In this document: positions 32,101 through 43,510 of the stretch, in pieces
How the letters are laid out: each line of letters begins with the position of its first letter
How positions within the stretch are numbered: the stretch's first letter is position 1
Source: Mesaphorura yosii
Lineage: Eukaryota > Arthropoda > Collembola > Poduromorpha > Tullbergiidae
Assembly (NCBI GenBank): GCA_009869945.1
Contig: WIXG01000003.1
Location: forward strand, 310,001 to 374,000
Reading direction: 5' to 3'
DNA length: 64,000 bases
Notes under the pieces: model-generated
What the model was told of the DNA's origin: nothing
The model's database searches: none
The model's input: only the letters and a program-made list of their open reading frames with translations
Made by a program: the position numbers and the translations under genes

Positions 32101-35100
32101 GTGCAGCTCTGGCCTCTCGTTACAGTTCTCTATTTGTCTTGAGAGTTAAGCTGGGGTCGACTAAGTAACTTATGGATTGGGCAACCGAAACTTAAAAAAG
32201 TTGAGCACACTTTGCAGTACTACTGCATTGGCACTATAATAGTCTGAAATTGTGGAGGAGGTGTTTTCCTAGGTTAGCTAGGACACTTTGTATCTTCGTG
32301 ATTGGAGTCATATGCTAATGTCACAAGGGTTTTCCTTCTCTCTGTGCAGTGCCTTCTGTATCTTCGTGATTAGAAACACAGCTAGAACTAGGCAAATCAA
32401 TCAAAGTGCGATAAAAACGAACCTATCTTTTTCACAACCTGTCCCTTTCCCCCTGATTCCTATCCTTTCCGCAAATGTAAACTGAGTGTGTCTATTAGTT
32501 ATTTGGAGATGTGGTGTCTGGGGGGGGGGAGTCGTTCCTGGGTCAGGGACCCGTGTCCTTGTAGGCAAAAGGGCACCACAATATCTCTCACATGACTAGG
32601 ACAATCTGTAAGGCCTGTGGGCGAATTGGACTAAAACATTCAATTTGATTTTTTTTTTTAGAAATGGCCAATCTTATTAAATCATGCTGTTCGCTCTTCA
32701 TTGCTTTAATGTCACTTACATTCCAGACTTGTAGTTATGTTTGTGATGAGACCGCAGAGATTAGAATCTGATTCACCCTTCACCGCCACAGCTAATGACA
32801 ACGCTAAGTTGCCTTTCCCGCTGCATCTGACCAAATTGTAGAAAAACCCAGTCGTACTGAGAAGAGCTGCGGCAGCATTAATTACCTGCAATAATTAGAT
32901 TATCATGAACATGCAGTTAATTCAGTACGGTTAGAGATGGATAATCATAGGAACTTGCTCCAGGACTTACAATTTCTGTGGCCGCAACGATTCTGACTAT
33001 GAATGACAAGCTGCTTGCACTCAAGTGCAAGACGAATCGCCGGCTTGCTTTTGTTTCTGCTTCATTAATTACCACCGCAAGATTCATTTTAAAACACAAT
33101 TATGGCCAGTTCTTCATCTTGAAATCTATAAGCTCAATGTCAGTCAAATCAAAGCACTGGACACCGAGCAGGCTAAGTTAGCAGGTACTCAAAGCTCAGC
33201 ACAATACTTGCACTTGTGCTCTGCACGAGTCTTGTCGTGATTTTCGATTAAATTCGCACGCTGATTTTGATGCGCCACAGGAAACCGGAGCCAGAGCAGA
33301 TAGAATCAGTCAGTTTTTCCTCTTTATTGTTAATTTTGATGCGACGAAGTAAGCTCTCAGGCTTGGGCTGGGAAGACTGGACTGGACAGTACCACTATCA
33401 TTTCATCGATCACGTCGCATCGCAATTCGCAAATAATCATGATTACGTAACGTGACTAACAACAATGGCATACTCACGCGAAGTTTACACTACAGTTACT
33501 ACACGAGAATCGCATTTCGCTTAGGCTCAACACAAAACAGGTTTTTGCCTGCACAAATATGCAAACTTTGACCAGAACTGGCGAGAACTTGGTGGCTGGT
33601 GGTAAAAGCAGGTCGCAACGGTCTCAGCTATTTTTTGCTAGGCAGAATTTTTTGTTCGTTCTTGTTTTAAAATAAAATGGCCGGGCTTAATGGACAGATG
33701 AGCTACAACCAGCTGCATTTTCATATTTTCTAATGGGGCGAGGTCTCGTTTTGGCGACACCCTGCACTGGAGCTGGGAGCACGTATTTACATTGAAACGA
33801 GCGCCTTCGCATGTCATCTGGAGAAATTGAAAGTCGTCATCATAAAACTGAAAGTAATTTTAGACGAATTCATGCCGCGAGAGCGAAAAATGACAGCAGC
33901 ACAAAAGGCAGCAAGCATAAATGACAGCCTTTTGTTATATTGAGTGTCTCGGGTGTCGGTCGGTCGGGTGAGCGAACAAGACTCGTCTCCAATTTCTCCG
34001 ATGTCCTTGAAGCTGCGACGACGACGGGATGAGTCATCGCAGGTGTCTGGCAGAGTTTGGGTTTGAGCATCGAACTCGTGGCGAGTTGAGTAAAATCGAA
34101 AGTGTGAGACAAAGGCACAAGCACAAAAGGGTTAAAGCAAATGAATGACTTGCATTTGGCATTTTTGTGTTTCTTAAAGATGGGCCCGTGGATAAAAATG
34201 CCGCGCAGGTGTGTTCTGAATGAATTTGCTTTGATTTTTAATGCTTTCCGTCTGTTCTTCAGGGATGAAGAAAGAATAGCGGTAGAGGAAGCTTTGCACA
34301 GCGCGAGCAATGGAAACCTGACCAACGGCGGAAACATTCATCAAGGGTTCAGTAATGGAAATGGCAAGAGCAAGTCAAACGGAACGAATGCAGGGTCCGG
34401 GGCCGGTGACGGTGGCACGAATGGAATTGGCCCCGTCCCCACTCCGCTTTCGACGCACAACAGCAACGCTCCAAGCCCCAACACAATTAAGAAACGACAA
34501 TCGAAACTAATTTCCAAACTCAACATGGTAATTACTTTTAATTATTATTGAACAGAGGGGTACAGGGTTTGTTATGTCTTGGCTTGCCTCAGATTTCTCA
34601 TCGTCTTCATCAGATGAGTCTAAAAAACTGAACACTTTGTTCAAAATCTTCTCACTTGTTCGATCCGCTATTCTTGATCGAATTATGATCTACCAAAACT
34701 GTAAAAGCGATATTACAAACAAATGTACCAGCGATGATTGCACATACAATACAACTTATTGTCGAATGACTTGTTTATTACAAATAAACAAATTTTTAAT
34801 TATAGACTTTAATTTTTACAGGGTGATGCAAAAGACGACATTCATGTGTGTATCCTCTGCCTCCGTGCCATCATGAACAACAAACACGGGCTGAACAGTG
34901 TGATCCAGAAACAAGAGTCCATCAATGCAATTGCTCTGAGTCTGAGGCACAAGAGTTTGAGGACGAAGGCTCTCGTGCTGGAGCTACTCGCAGCAATTTG
35001 TCTGGTGCAAGGTGGACATGGAATCATACTCAAAGCATTCGATAATTTCAAGGACGTAAGTTGGTTTAGTTATTTAACTAACCAGACCTCCGTTGAAAAA

Positions 35101-38100
35101 TCGTACCCTAAAATATATGTACTGTATCTTTTCCATGACAGGTTTGCATGGAGCGCCGAAGATTCGAGACACTCGTGTACTACTTCATGCACTACGAAGA
35201 GTTCCACGTCGAATTCATGGCGTCGTGTATGCAGTTCATCAACATCGTGGTCCATTCCGTGGACGACATGAATGAACGAGTGTACCTTCAGTACGAGTTT
35301 TCGCAACTGGGAATTGATCAGTACTTGGATAAATTGCGGAATACTCCTTCGGAAGAATTGAGGGTAAGTTAGCGGACTTGTCGTCTAGCCAAATACTACG
35401 TCGACAGGAATCCGAACCTACTCAACAAGCGCGATAAACTCACGCAAAGTAAACATATGAAAAGGGATCGAAGTCCTTTCTTGAAAGAAATGACAGTTTT
35501 TAATTCCATTTCGAACTTGATTTCGAACTTGATTGCTACTTTACTAAATTAGACTAGCCAGGCATACTAAAATTCAGTTTTCTAAGATTTGTCAAAATTA
35601 GCGTACTTTTAACAAGTATGGAGCTCGTTTATACTTGCAGCTGTGCATTGATTCCCATTTTACTCGTCATTTTGCTGATACGTAAAAAGTTTTACTTGAA
35701 ACTGCAGGTTGGCCACTAGAAAGTTTTGCTGTTTGATGACAAGATGTAAACTTATGTACTCTGAACTCTGTAGGTGCAAATTTCGGCCTACTTAGACAAT
35801 GTGTTCGACGTGGCCGGGCTCATGGAGGACTCGGAGACCAAGTCAGCAGCCATAGAAAAGGTATCCGATCTTGAGGATGAGCTTTCCCAAGTCAAAGAAA
35901 TGTACCAGAAGCTCGAGATTGACTCTCTGGCAAGGCTGGTGGAGATGGAAAACAAAATCAAAGAGCTGACGGAGGAGCGAGATCATTTAATATCGAAACA
36001 GAAGGAAATCAGCGAGGAAGTCACGACGCTGAGGCGGACAGTTACACAGAAGGAAGAGGAGTCAAGAAATCTCATTGAGAAGTTCCGCCAAAGCGGTAGT
36101 CAAAACTTATTCCTAACCGAAACAGACTCCAAGTTAACAGCGGTGCCTCCTGCTCCGTCCCCTCCATTGCCACCACCTCCTCCACCACCGTTGCCTGGTC
36201 AAGGCCCGCCTGGCAGCGGTTTTCTTCCACCTCCTCCGCCACCGTTACTCATGGGCGGGCCACCACCACCGCCGATGCGAGCAGACAAATCAAACATGAC
36301 AATCAAGCGAGCGTTACAGCCCAAAGTTAAGCTGCCAACTTTGAATTGGACCGTGCTGAAACCACGAGAAGTGAAAGGAACAGTTTTCAACCAACTGGAC
36401 GACTCAAAGTACTACAATGTCATTGACTTTGATCAATTTGAGAGAATCTTCAAAATCGGACCGGCTGGAAATATATCAAGTATGAAAATATTTGTTTTGG
36501 CCGCTGCAGGTAATCACGACCGAAGTATGATTTACTTTCTACTTATTTCAGGTCGAAATTCTGATGAGGGCGACGGTGATTTCGCGAGCATGGGCTCCAA
36601 GCGCTTTAAGAAACCTGAATTGCTTTCTTTGCTTGAACACACACGTCTAAGAAATATTGGTAAGGGACTCGGAATTTGTGAATTTGTCGAAGAATGGCAG
36701 GTTAATGAGAATCCATGTATTTTCAGCCATTTCACGGAGAAAACTGGATCTGCCAGTCGAAAACGTTGTGCGAGCAATTAATGGGTTGGATTTAACTGTT
36801 GTGAAATTCGATTTGGTAGAAGTTCTTCAGCGGATGGTGCCAACTGAGCAAGAAGTATGACCAACAACACAATACGTCCGCGGTATTTGAATACATATGA
36901 ACTTTTTTTGTTTCAGGCCAAATTATACAAAGAGTATACGACATCTCGTCAAGATGTAAATTTACTCACTGAAGAAGATAAGTTCCTGCTGCAGTTGTCA
37001 AAAATTGAACGAATCTCAACTAAACTATCTGTCATGGCGTACATTGCCAATTTCAACGATCAAGTGAATGTGATTCAGCCGCAAATTCATGTTGTAATCA
37101 TGGCGTCACGTTCCGTTCGTTCTTCTGAGAAATTCCACCAAGTATTGGAGATTATCCTGGCATTTGGTAACTACATGAATGGTGCAAAGCGAGGTAAGTT
37201 CAGTTAACTCTACTAGGCATTAAGTAGTTTTGTAGTTGAGATGCACAGTGAAATCAGAGCTTTTGATAACCAAGGCACAGCAAAAGCCAAGGTCGTGCAA
37301 AGGCAGGGCAAACTTTTGGATAACCATCAAGATAAACCAAAGAATTAATCGAATTGTTAAGTAGGTGAAATTGCAAATTGCATGGTTCCTGCGTGAAGGA
37401 AAATGTTACACCGCAAATAACTGAAAACAATGTCTTCACTAATTGAGCGATTTGAAAGATATTAATCCTTGTTTCGTTCGATTTCAGGACCGGCGTATGG
37501 TTTTAAAATTCAGGTACTACAATGTTATCAGAATTTTGAATCTGAACGAACCGGGACCACAAAACGACCATTTGATCAAATGTTTGACTTTTGATACTTT
37601 TAGAGCCTGGAGTGTCTAACAGACACAAAATCTGTCGACAGAAAGCAAACTTTGCTGCACTATCTTGTTGAGACAATTAGCGCACACTTTCCGCACCTGG
37701 TCGGCTTCCAAAATGAGCTGCAATGTGTGGACAAGGCGTCACAAGTATCCCTGGAAAATGTGCTAAGTGATCTTAATGATTTGGAGAAGGGAATGGAGCT
37801 GACGAAGCGAGAGTCCGAATTCCTCAAGCAAAAGAATGAAATAAATCTCGTAAGCTGAATTTGATATTTGTGTCTGGAGTATTGTGGCCACTCGTTACCT
37901 TTGCTAAATCAATGTTTTAGGTGATGCGCGATTTTCTGGCCGGTTCAGAAGACCGGCTCAGCAAGATAAAATCTGACTGCAAAACAGCCGTCACTGATTT
38001 TGGTGAATGTGTAGAGTTTTATGGGGAAGAAAGACAACAAACGGATACGGGTGCCTTTTACACGTCAATTCTCAAGTTTCTTCGTGCGTACAAAGTGGCT

Positions 38101-38494
38101 GAGACGGAGGTTGAACAAAAGAAAAGGGCCACGCTCAGAAATCAATCGCCTCCAGAGACTATTAATAAACTCGTCGGAAAGAAACAACAGGTAACAAAAA
38201 CAGATAGTTTACAAGTGAGAGTAAGCTGATCCCATTATCATTTTACAACGGACCTTAATTTGGAACAACTTTCCAATCATGTCATTACAGGAGGCTTTGA
38301 TAAACGAACTGAAGAAGCGACAAGTGTCTGACAACAATAAGAAGGTGCAGGAAGCCTACCACGGAGCACTCGAAGATATTCTATCAGACTTGAAGAATGA
38401 ACCTTATCGCCGAGCCGATGCGTTGAGGCGAAGTCAGAGAAAGCAAATCAATCAAAGGATGTCCAGGAACTTTGACGATTTTGACGATATTTAA
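23174..38494 (+). CDS. FMNL: Formin-like protein of the FMNL/frl class
   Basis: Sixteen exons give 1260 residues: 23174-23935, 30796-30879, 31003-31089, 31171-31250, 31380-31463, 34263-34527, 34822-35055, 35142-35363, 35774-36479, 36552-36659, 36727-36854, 36917-37193, 37488-37513, 37604-37849, 37921-38190, 38291-38494. Formins nucleate and elongate unbranched actin filaments. MGSNLSNSK fits an N-myristoylation start, as in vertebrate FMNLs. The GBD/FH3 part begins at [16 protein letters not shown] and runs through [20 protein letters not shown] and [18 protein letters not shown] coiled-coil precedes the proline-rich FH1 (36145-36290), and FH2 starts at [19 protein letters not shown]. The C-terminal [18 protein letters not shown] resembles a basic DAD region, suggesting Rho-GTPase autoinhibition. 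The first exon holds a long Ser/Gly/His-rich insert before the GBD. Convergent with perlecan. Confidence 0.93.
24194..24209. repeat. GGTC short tandem array
   Basis: Four consecutive copies of GGTC. Similar arrays lie at 28440-28454 and 33955-33968, all three inside FMNL introns. Confidence 0.85.
27983..28002. repeat. TTCTG x4 tandem array
   Basis: Four perfect copies of a 5-bp unit in the first FMNL intron. A plain microsatellite. Confidence 0.9.
28440..28454. repeat. GGTC short tandem array
   Basis: Three and a half copies of GGTC in the first FMNL intron. Confidence 0.85.
32289..32371. repeat. 15-bp direct repeat, two copies 68 bp apart
   Basis: TGTATCTTCGTGATT occurs at 32289-32303 and again at 32357-32371. 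The sequence between shows no other repeat structure, so this may be a small local duplication. Confidence 0.7.
33955..33968. repeat. GGTC short tandem array
   Basis: Three to four copies of the same unit as the arrays at 24194 and 28440. Confidence 0.8.
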
Positions 38495-40410
38495 CTTCTT
38501 AACTAATTAAGTTTAATTAAACTGGCTCTGCCTTCCTGCTGATATTTCAACTTTAGCATTTAGCTTTAGTCTTCCAACTCCACTGCTCTTGGTCACTTTC
38601 CACCCACTGGTCATCGCCATCGCCGAGCTGGTTGAGCGCTGAGGCCTTCGCCTTTTGTCTATAACCTGCTGTGCTGTAATTTAATTAACACTATTTTTGT
38701 ATTTATATAATTTATGTGACTGTATGCTGTATGAAATCAAAACTATAAATCGCATGTATACAAAATGAGATTTACTTCACAAAGTAAGCTCGTGCTTTGC
38801 TTCACGCCCGACGCCTCAATTCAAGTTCAGCCAAAATGTAAACGCAACGCAAGTGCATTAAACAAAAGTATCTAGTTTTAAAAATGAATGGAAGCATATT
38901 TATAGAATGTGTATCATAAACATACGATTATAATGCTAGAAATATTTATGTAGTGATAGGAAAAATCTGCCAAGCCAAGATGACCTTTCAACTTCCTTTA
39001 ACTTACATTATACGTACGGCTTTTGCTTTGAGACTCATTCCACGATAAGACTCATTTAAACCGCGGTTAAGTGTTGACGCATGAATGACGCTTATTGTTA
39101 CCTAATTTATAGACTTTATTGTTATCAATTGCTCGATTATTAATATCGAGCATTGTTCTAGCGCACGATAATGATAATTTGAGAGAAATGCAAATAAACG
39201 CCCAAAACTGCATTGATAATCGGAACTTTATTTCATAATTCTTTGCATCTCATTATTCGCATAATTAACTTTACAATTTCGCTTATAAAATGGCAGTCAC
39301 TTAGAGTAGCTAGCGATAAACATTACAACCTTAGCTCTTCAAGCGGCCGATAATACTTTCTAGTAGTAAATATCTTCGTATTTCGACTTTGTGAAGATAA
39401 AAGCTCCAAATCAATCCGTCTCCTTACAGAACGAACACAAAATGAACATCATAAATAAATCGATAAATCCTTTGGGTTGGATTTCCATTTTGGCAGTAAA
39501 TCATAATCATAAAATGTCCGCATTTTATACAACTAACTGAAATTAATGTCGAAAATCCCAAACTAAAACTTTTATATAATCTCTTTGATACAAGATTGCA
39601 AATTGAAATTTGCGAATTGCAAATACCCGCATTACAAAATATCTCATACTTTAAGGTATTTGAGGTGAAAGGTTGGAGGATTCGACTCAGCACGCCGGAC
39701 ATTTGTGTTTTATTACGAAGTGGACAAATTTCCAACCAACCAAGGCACTTGATCTTGATTTCTTGATACAAATTGTTTAGTTACGAGTTACATCGAAGGA
39801 CAAACAATTTACAACACAGTACAACGTCCAACATGCATTCTAGCCTACCACTAAACTTATCCGACACATTTTCATTCTTCATATGCAACTTTGTATCTTT
39901 TTTGTGAGTAAAAAAGAGAACAAAGTGAAGGAAACCAGGAAGCTTATTGTCATTTCAGCAATATAATAATTTGAGGGATTATTATGGTCGTGTGTACTTA
40001 ATATCAAATACGAAGCCCTTAATAATGACTAAAACACCAATTCTATTCCTAGTAATCCCCCAGCCGAGGCCTTCATTTATTCACATGCATTCGCTTTAAC
40101 TTTTTCACTCCTATTTTGGCACGTTTACGCTTCCAGGCTGCTTTACTTTACTTTAAATGCCATTAAATTATCCATTCTCACAAATAACACATACACGTAC
40201 ATGAAGTTTCGAGATAACGACTAGTCAAAGCTTTTATGTTCCTATTAAGCATGCACGAGTTCACTGAAAGTGACAACAATTTTACGGCTAATTACACAAA
40301 TTAAGATCAAGCGGCAGTAATAATGACATTCGTTTTGATTGGATTACGAAATAACGCGTACATCTCTGATTATGTTTTTATCACTCACATCGCCGTTTCG
40401 CAGTTGCAAA
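38495..40410. other. 1.9-kb non-coding gap between convergent FMNL and perlecan
   Basis: AT-rich sequence holding the two 3' untranslated regions. AATAAA at about 39190 could serve FMNL. I see no coding frame; the 39424-39771 minus frame has no recognisable signature. Confidence 0.5.
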
Positions 40411-43400
40411 TTAAGCAACTATGTTCTCTCCGATAATCTCTTCGTACTCGTACTCTTCTTCATAATCCAAGATGGTGATATTCTTTCGATGCCTGATTTC
40501 TTCTTCTCTGTACTCGACGTTGCTTGATCCAAGCGTGGATCTTCGTGACTGCTGCTCCTCGCTGCACATCACAAGAAATTGAAGTAGTACAAGGTTACGG
40601 TTACAATTTCTAATGTTAGCATTATTGTTAGTGTTAGTTAGTAAGTGTTATCAGGAAATTAGTTGGAGAACAACGGGAAAGATAGAAAACGAGAAATGAA
40701 AGATTTGTGCTAACGAATCAGCAGACGCAGATGCTGCATTTAATTGCTTGTTAATTTCGTCAGTCTCATACGAAACAAGTGCTTCCCACCAATTACTGTA
40801 TGGGCGGTGGACAAGTCGTAATATCCCGAGTCAAGCACAAAAGCAGCGAGAGAACGAGGAACGAAAGCAGTTAGTTAAAACCGAAATCCGATCGCCTGTA
40901 AGTCATTGACAACTCTTACGTCTTACCTTGAGCAAGGACCCGAATTAAACGTTGAAACGGCATTTTCTTTTAAATTAATTGGCTTAGAACCTTGGATTTG
41001 TAGCGAATGTACGCATCCTACAAATCCATCGCTATACTTCCCGTCTGTCATTCCCCTGGGATTGGGAGCACCGCCGAGATAAATGTTGCCTCGAGTGTTG
41101 AGGGTTTGTGTGTCGCCTTGACTAGTCCCTAGCTCAGGTTCTTCATCGTCGATCTGAAGACTGCCTTCTGTCGCTGTTCTCTTCACCGTTATCTGATAGA
41201 AAGAAACTGCATTGCATATCAATTTCGCTTACGATTGAGCAATCGAGCAATGAGATAACAATACCTTATGCCTGTCTCCATCATCCACTCGTGTGCTCGA
41301 CACGATGCTGGATGGTCCTGACCCTAGATCGTAACTGAACTCAACTTTTCCATCTACCAGGCCAACGGCTAGGAAATCATCGCCCACGAGTGTCTCCGTC
41401 GGAGTCTGCCCGTGGAACAACAACAGTCCATGCTGTCGCTTGGTGGAAATTTCTAGCTCAATTACTTCCTCCTCTTCCGGGCGAGTGTGAGGCAGCAAAA
41501 CGTTTCCAAGCTCCAAGTATCCTTCTCCACGAAAGGCGACTGACTCGCTAAATTCTAATTCTACAAATAAATACGCGTACAAAGTCTCAATTCTAGTCTC
41601 CATTGCAGCAAAAGCAAGTGAGGGAATTTACAGTACTGCGTTTAGCTTACTGTCTTCGCAATTTCTGCCGTGGAAGCCTCCTACGCAAGAGCACTTGTAC
41701 GTATCGTCCATGATGTGACATATCGCGTTGTTGAGGCACGGCGACGGTGTGCAACTGTCGACAATCTCACACCGATCTCCCAAGAATCCAGGCGGACAAT
41801 CACAAAAGTATTCCTTTGTATTATTGCTCAGGCACACGCCTTGATTTCGGCACGGATTCTTCGAACAAATGTCGTTTGTATTGCTTCCGCAGTTGTCAAC
41901 ATTCGCGCCTTCTAGTACTGACTCGACAATCTGAATTTCCATTCCAGAGACGGCCAGCTACGGAAAGAAAGGACACCTTCAAACACTGAGGAGAGACGCT
42001 GTTTGCTGAAGCAAACAACTTGGACAGAGTTTGGCGTACCTCTGAAACACAGCCTCTGAATCCCTTATCAACTCTAACGTTGGGATTTAATTGAATTCTA
42101 CTCTTGTCGTATCCTCCAAGGAATAGTGGAGTGTTTAGATTTAGGCCACGGGTGGTGCCAGGTGATTTCCCTTTTGTTACATCGCTTCCGCCCACAATAA
42201 GCTCGCCATCTTGAGCATCTCGTTCCATCGAAATCTGTGTAACCATGCATGTAAGATGCGAAAACCAAGTAGGAATGCACTCATTGTATGAAGAAACTCA
42301 CATCAATCCATTCTCCAGGCTTTACTTCCCGTTTGCTACGAATTACAGCTGGACCAGAGCCTGTATCAAACTGAAATTCGAGGTGGCGGTCGCGAATTGA
42401 CAATGACGTAAAGTCTCCGTGTCCATTGTCCGTCTGCGACGAATAAATAAGCAACCCGTCAGCAGTGGTCTCCGGTTTCACTTTAAGTCCCATTTTGAAT
42501 TTCTTGAGAGCTTTTGGGGTCGGGTAACTCAAGTATGAGTCGCCAGAGAATGAAGGCTCGTATATCACAACGTCTCGCTCGCAGAACACGCCTTGAAACG
42601 AAGATCAAGATCAAATGAAGATGTTTGATTATCGATTATCAAGGGGAAGGTATAAATTACTTTTGGGATGGAGTTATGAATTTGTGTCGTACCTGTCTTG
42701 CCGAAATTACAGTAGCAATCAAACCCACCCAACACATTAACGCATTTTCCCGTGCCACACGCTCCTGGATAACAAGCCTGGCCAGCGACTCCACAATTTT
42801 CGCCCGAGTAGCCCGGCTGACATATGCAACTGTATCCGCGGTCCGTCAGGCCTTCCTGGCAGATTCCACCATTTCTGCACAAATTAACTTCGCAGGTATT
42901 GCAGGTTGAGATTCCACGGCTGGTTTGAGAGTCGCGTAGCAGCTGCTGTTTCTTGCCACCAATTACTAATTTGCTCACACATCCTAAAACAAAGCATCAC
43001 TTAAAAGATGGGTCTAGGCATGAGCACTGCTTTCGTTCTGGAACTGAGACTAACCCACAAATCCCTTCCGCTGTCCTGCAAGCTTGTGAATCTGTCCAAA
43101 GTTTTGTAACCCGCCAATGTAAAGCGGTTCAATTAAGTCGAGTCCCTCAAACTTTCCACGAATATTTCCTTGGTAAGGTCCATCGCTGTCAACCATCATC
43201 GTTCCTCCTCGCCGGTCGCGACTCAGTTTAGCAGTGTGCCATTCGTTAGTTGTGATCGGTCTATCAGCTTTGATGACAGCGGGCCCGGATCCCACATCAA
43301 ATCGGAATTCTGGTACGCCATTCACGAGGCCAAAGGATACAAAATCTCCGGTACCGTCTTTCCGCTGAGAGTTGTAAAGTATGAGGCCGTCTTTGTCCTC

Positions 43401-43510
43401 TGGTTTAAACGAGATTTCGAGATCAAAAGTCAAGTAGGAGTCTGGCAGTGTTGGTAAAGTCATGTATGAGGCAGGAGTTTGAGTGAAGTGAGGCACAACG
43501 CCAGTTACAA
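40411..43510 (-). other. Perlecan block 5: three laminin-G domains, EGF modules and acidic tail (endorepellin-like)
   Basis: Exons: 43510-43055, 42983-42693, 42591-42302, 42234-42040, 41957-41651, 41560-41265, 41192-40927, 40561-40411. LamG1 ([20 protein letters not shown]), two EGF-type modules, LamG2 ([20 protein letters not shown]), two EGF modules, LamG3 ([15 protein letters not shown]) follow in the order of perlecan domain V, which in vertebrates can be released as endorepellin. The last exon adds about 50 residues beyond LamG3, ending in an acidic, tyrosine-rich tail ([16 protein letters not shown]). Confidence 0.92.

Larger units (their letters stand above)
31464..34262 (+). other. 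2.8-kb fifth intron of FMNL
   Basis: It splits an arginine codon between VVMMR-type and [10 protein letters not shown] sequence with GTAAGT and TTCTTCAG sites. It holds a ten-G run (32520-32529), a T run (32649-32659), a 15-bp direct repeat (32289-32303 and 32357-32371) and a GGTC array (33955-33968). No gene or transposon is recognised. Confidence 0.75.

Noticed and set aside
32520-32659. G run and T run as mobile-element ends
   Set aside because: They have no target-site duplication or coding remnant next to them and look like plain homopolymers.
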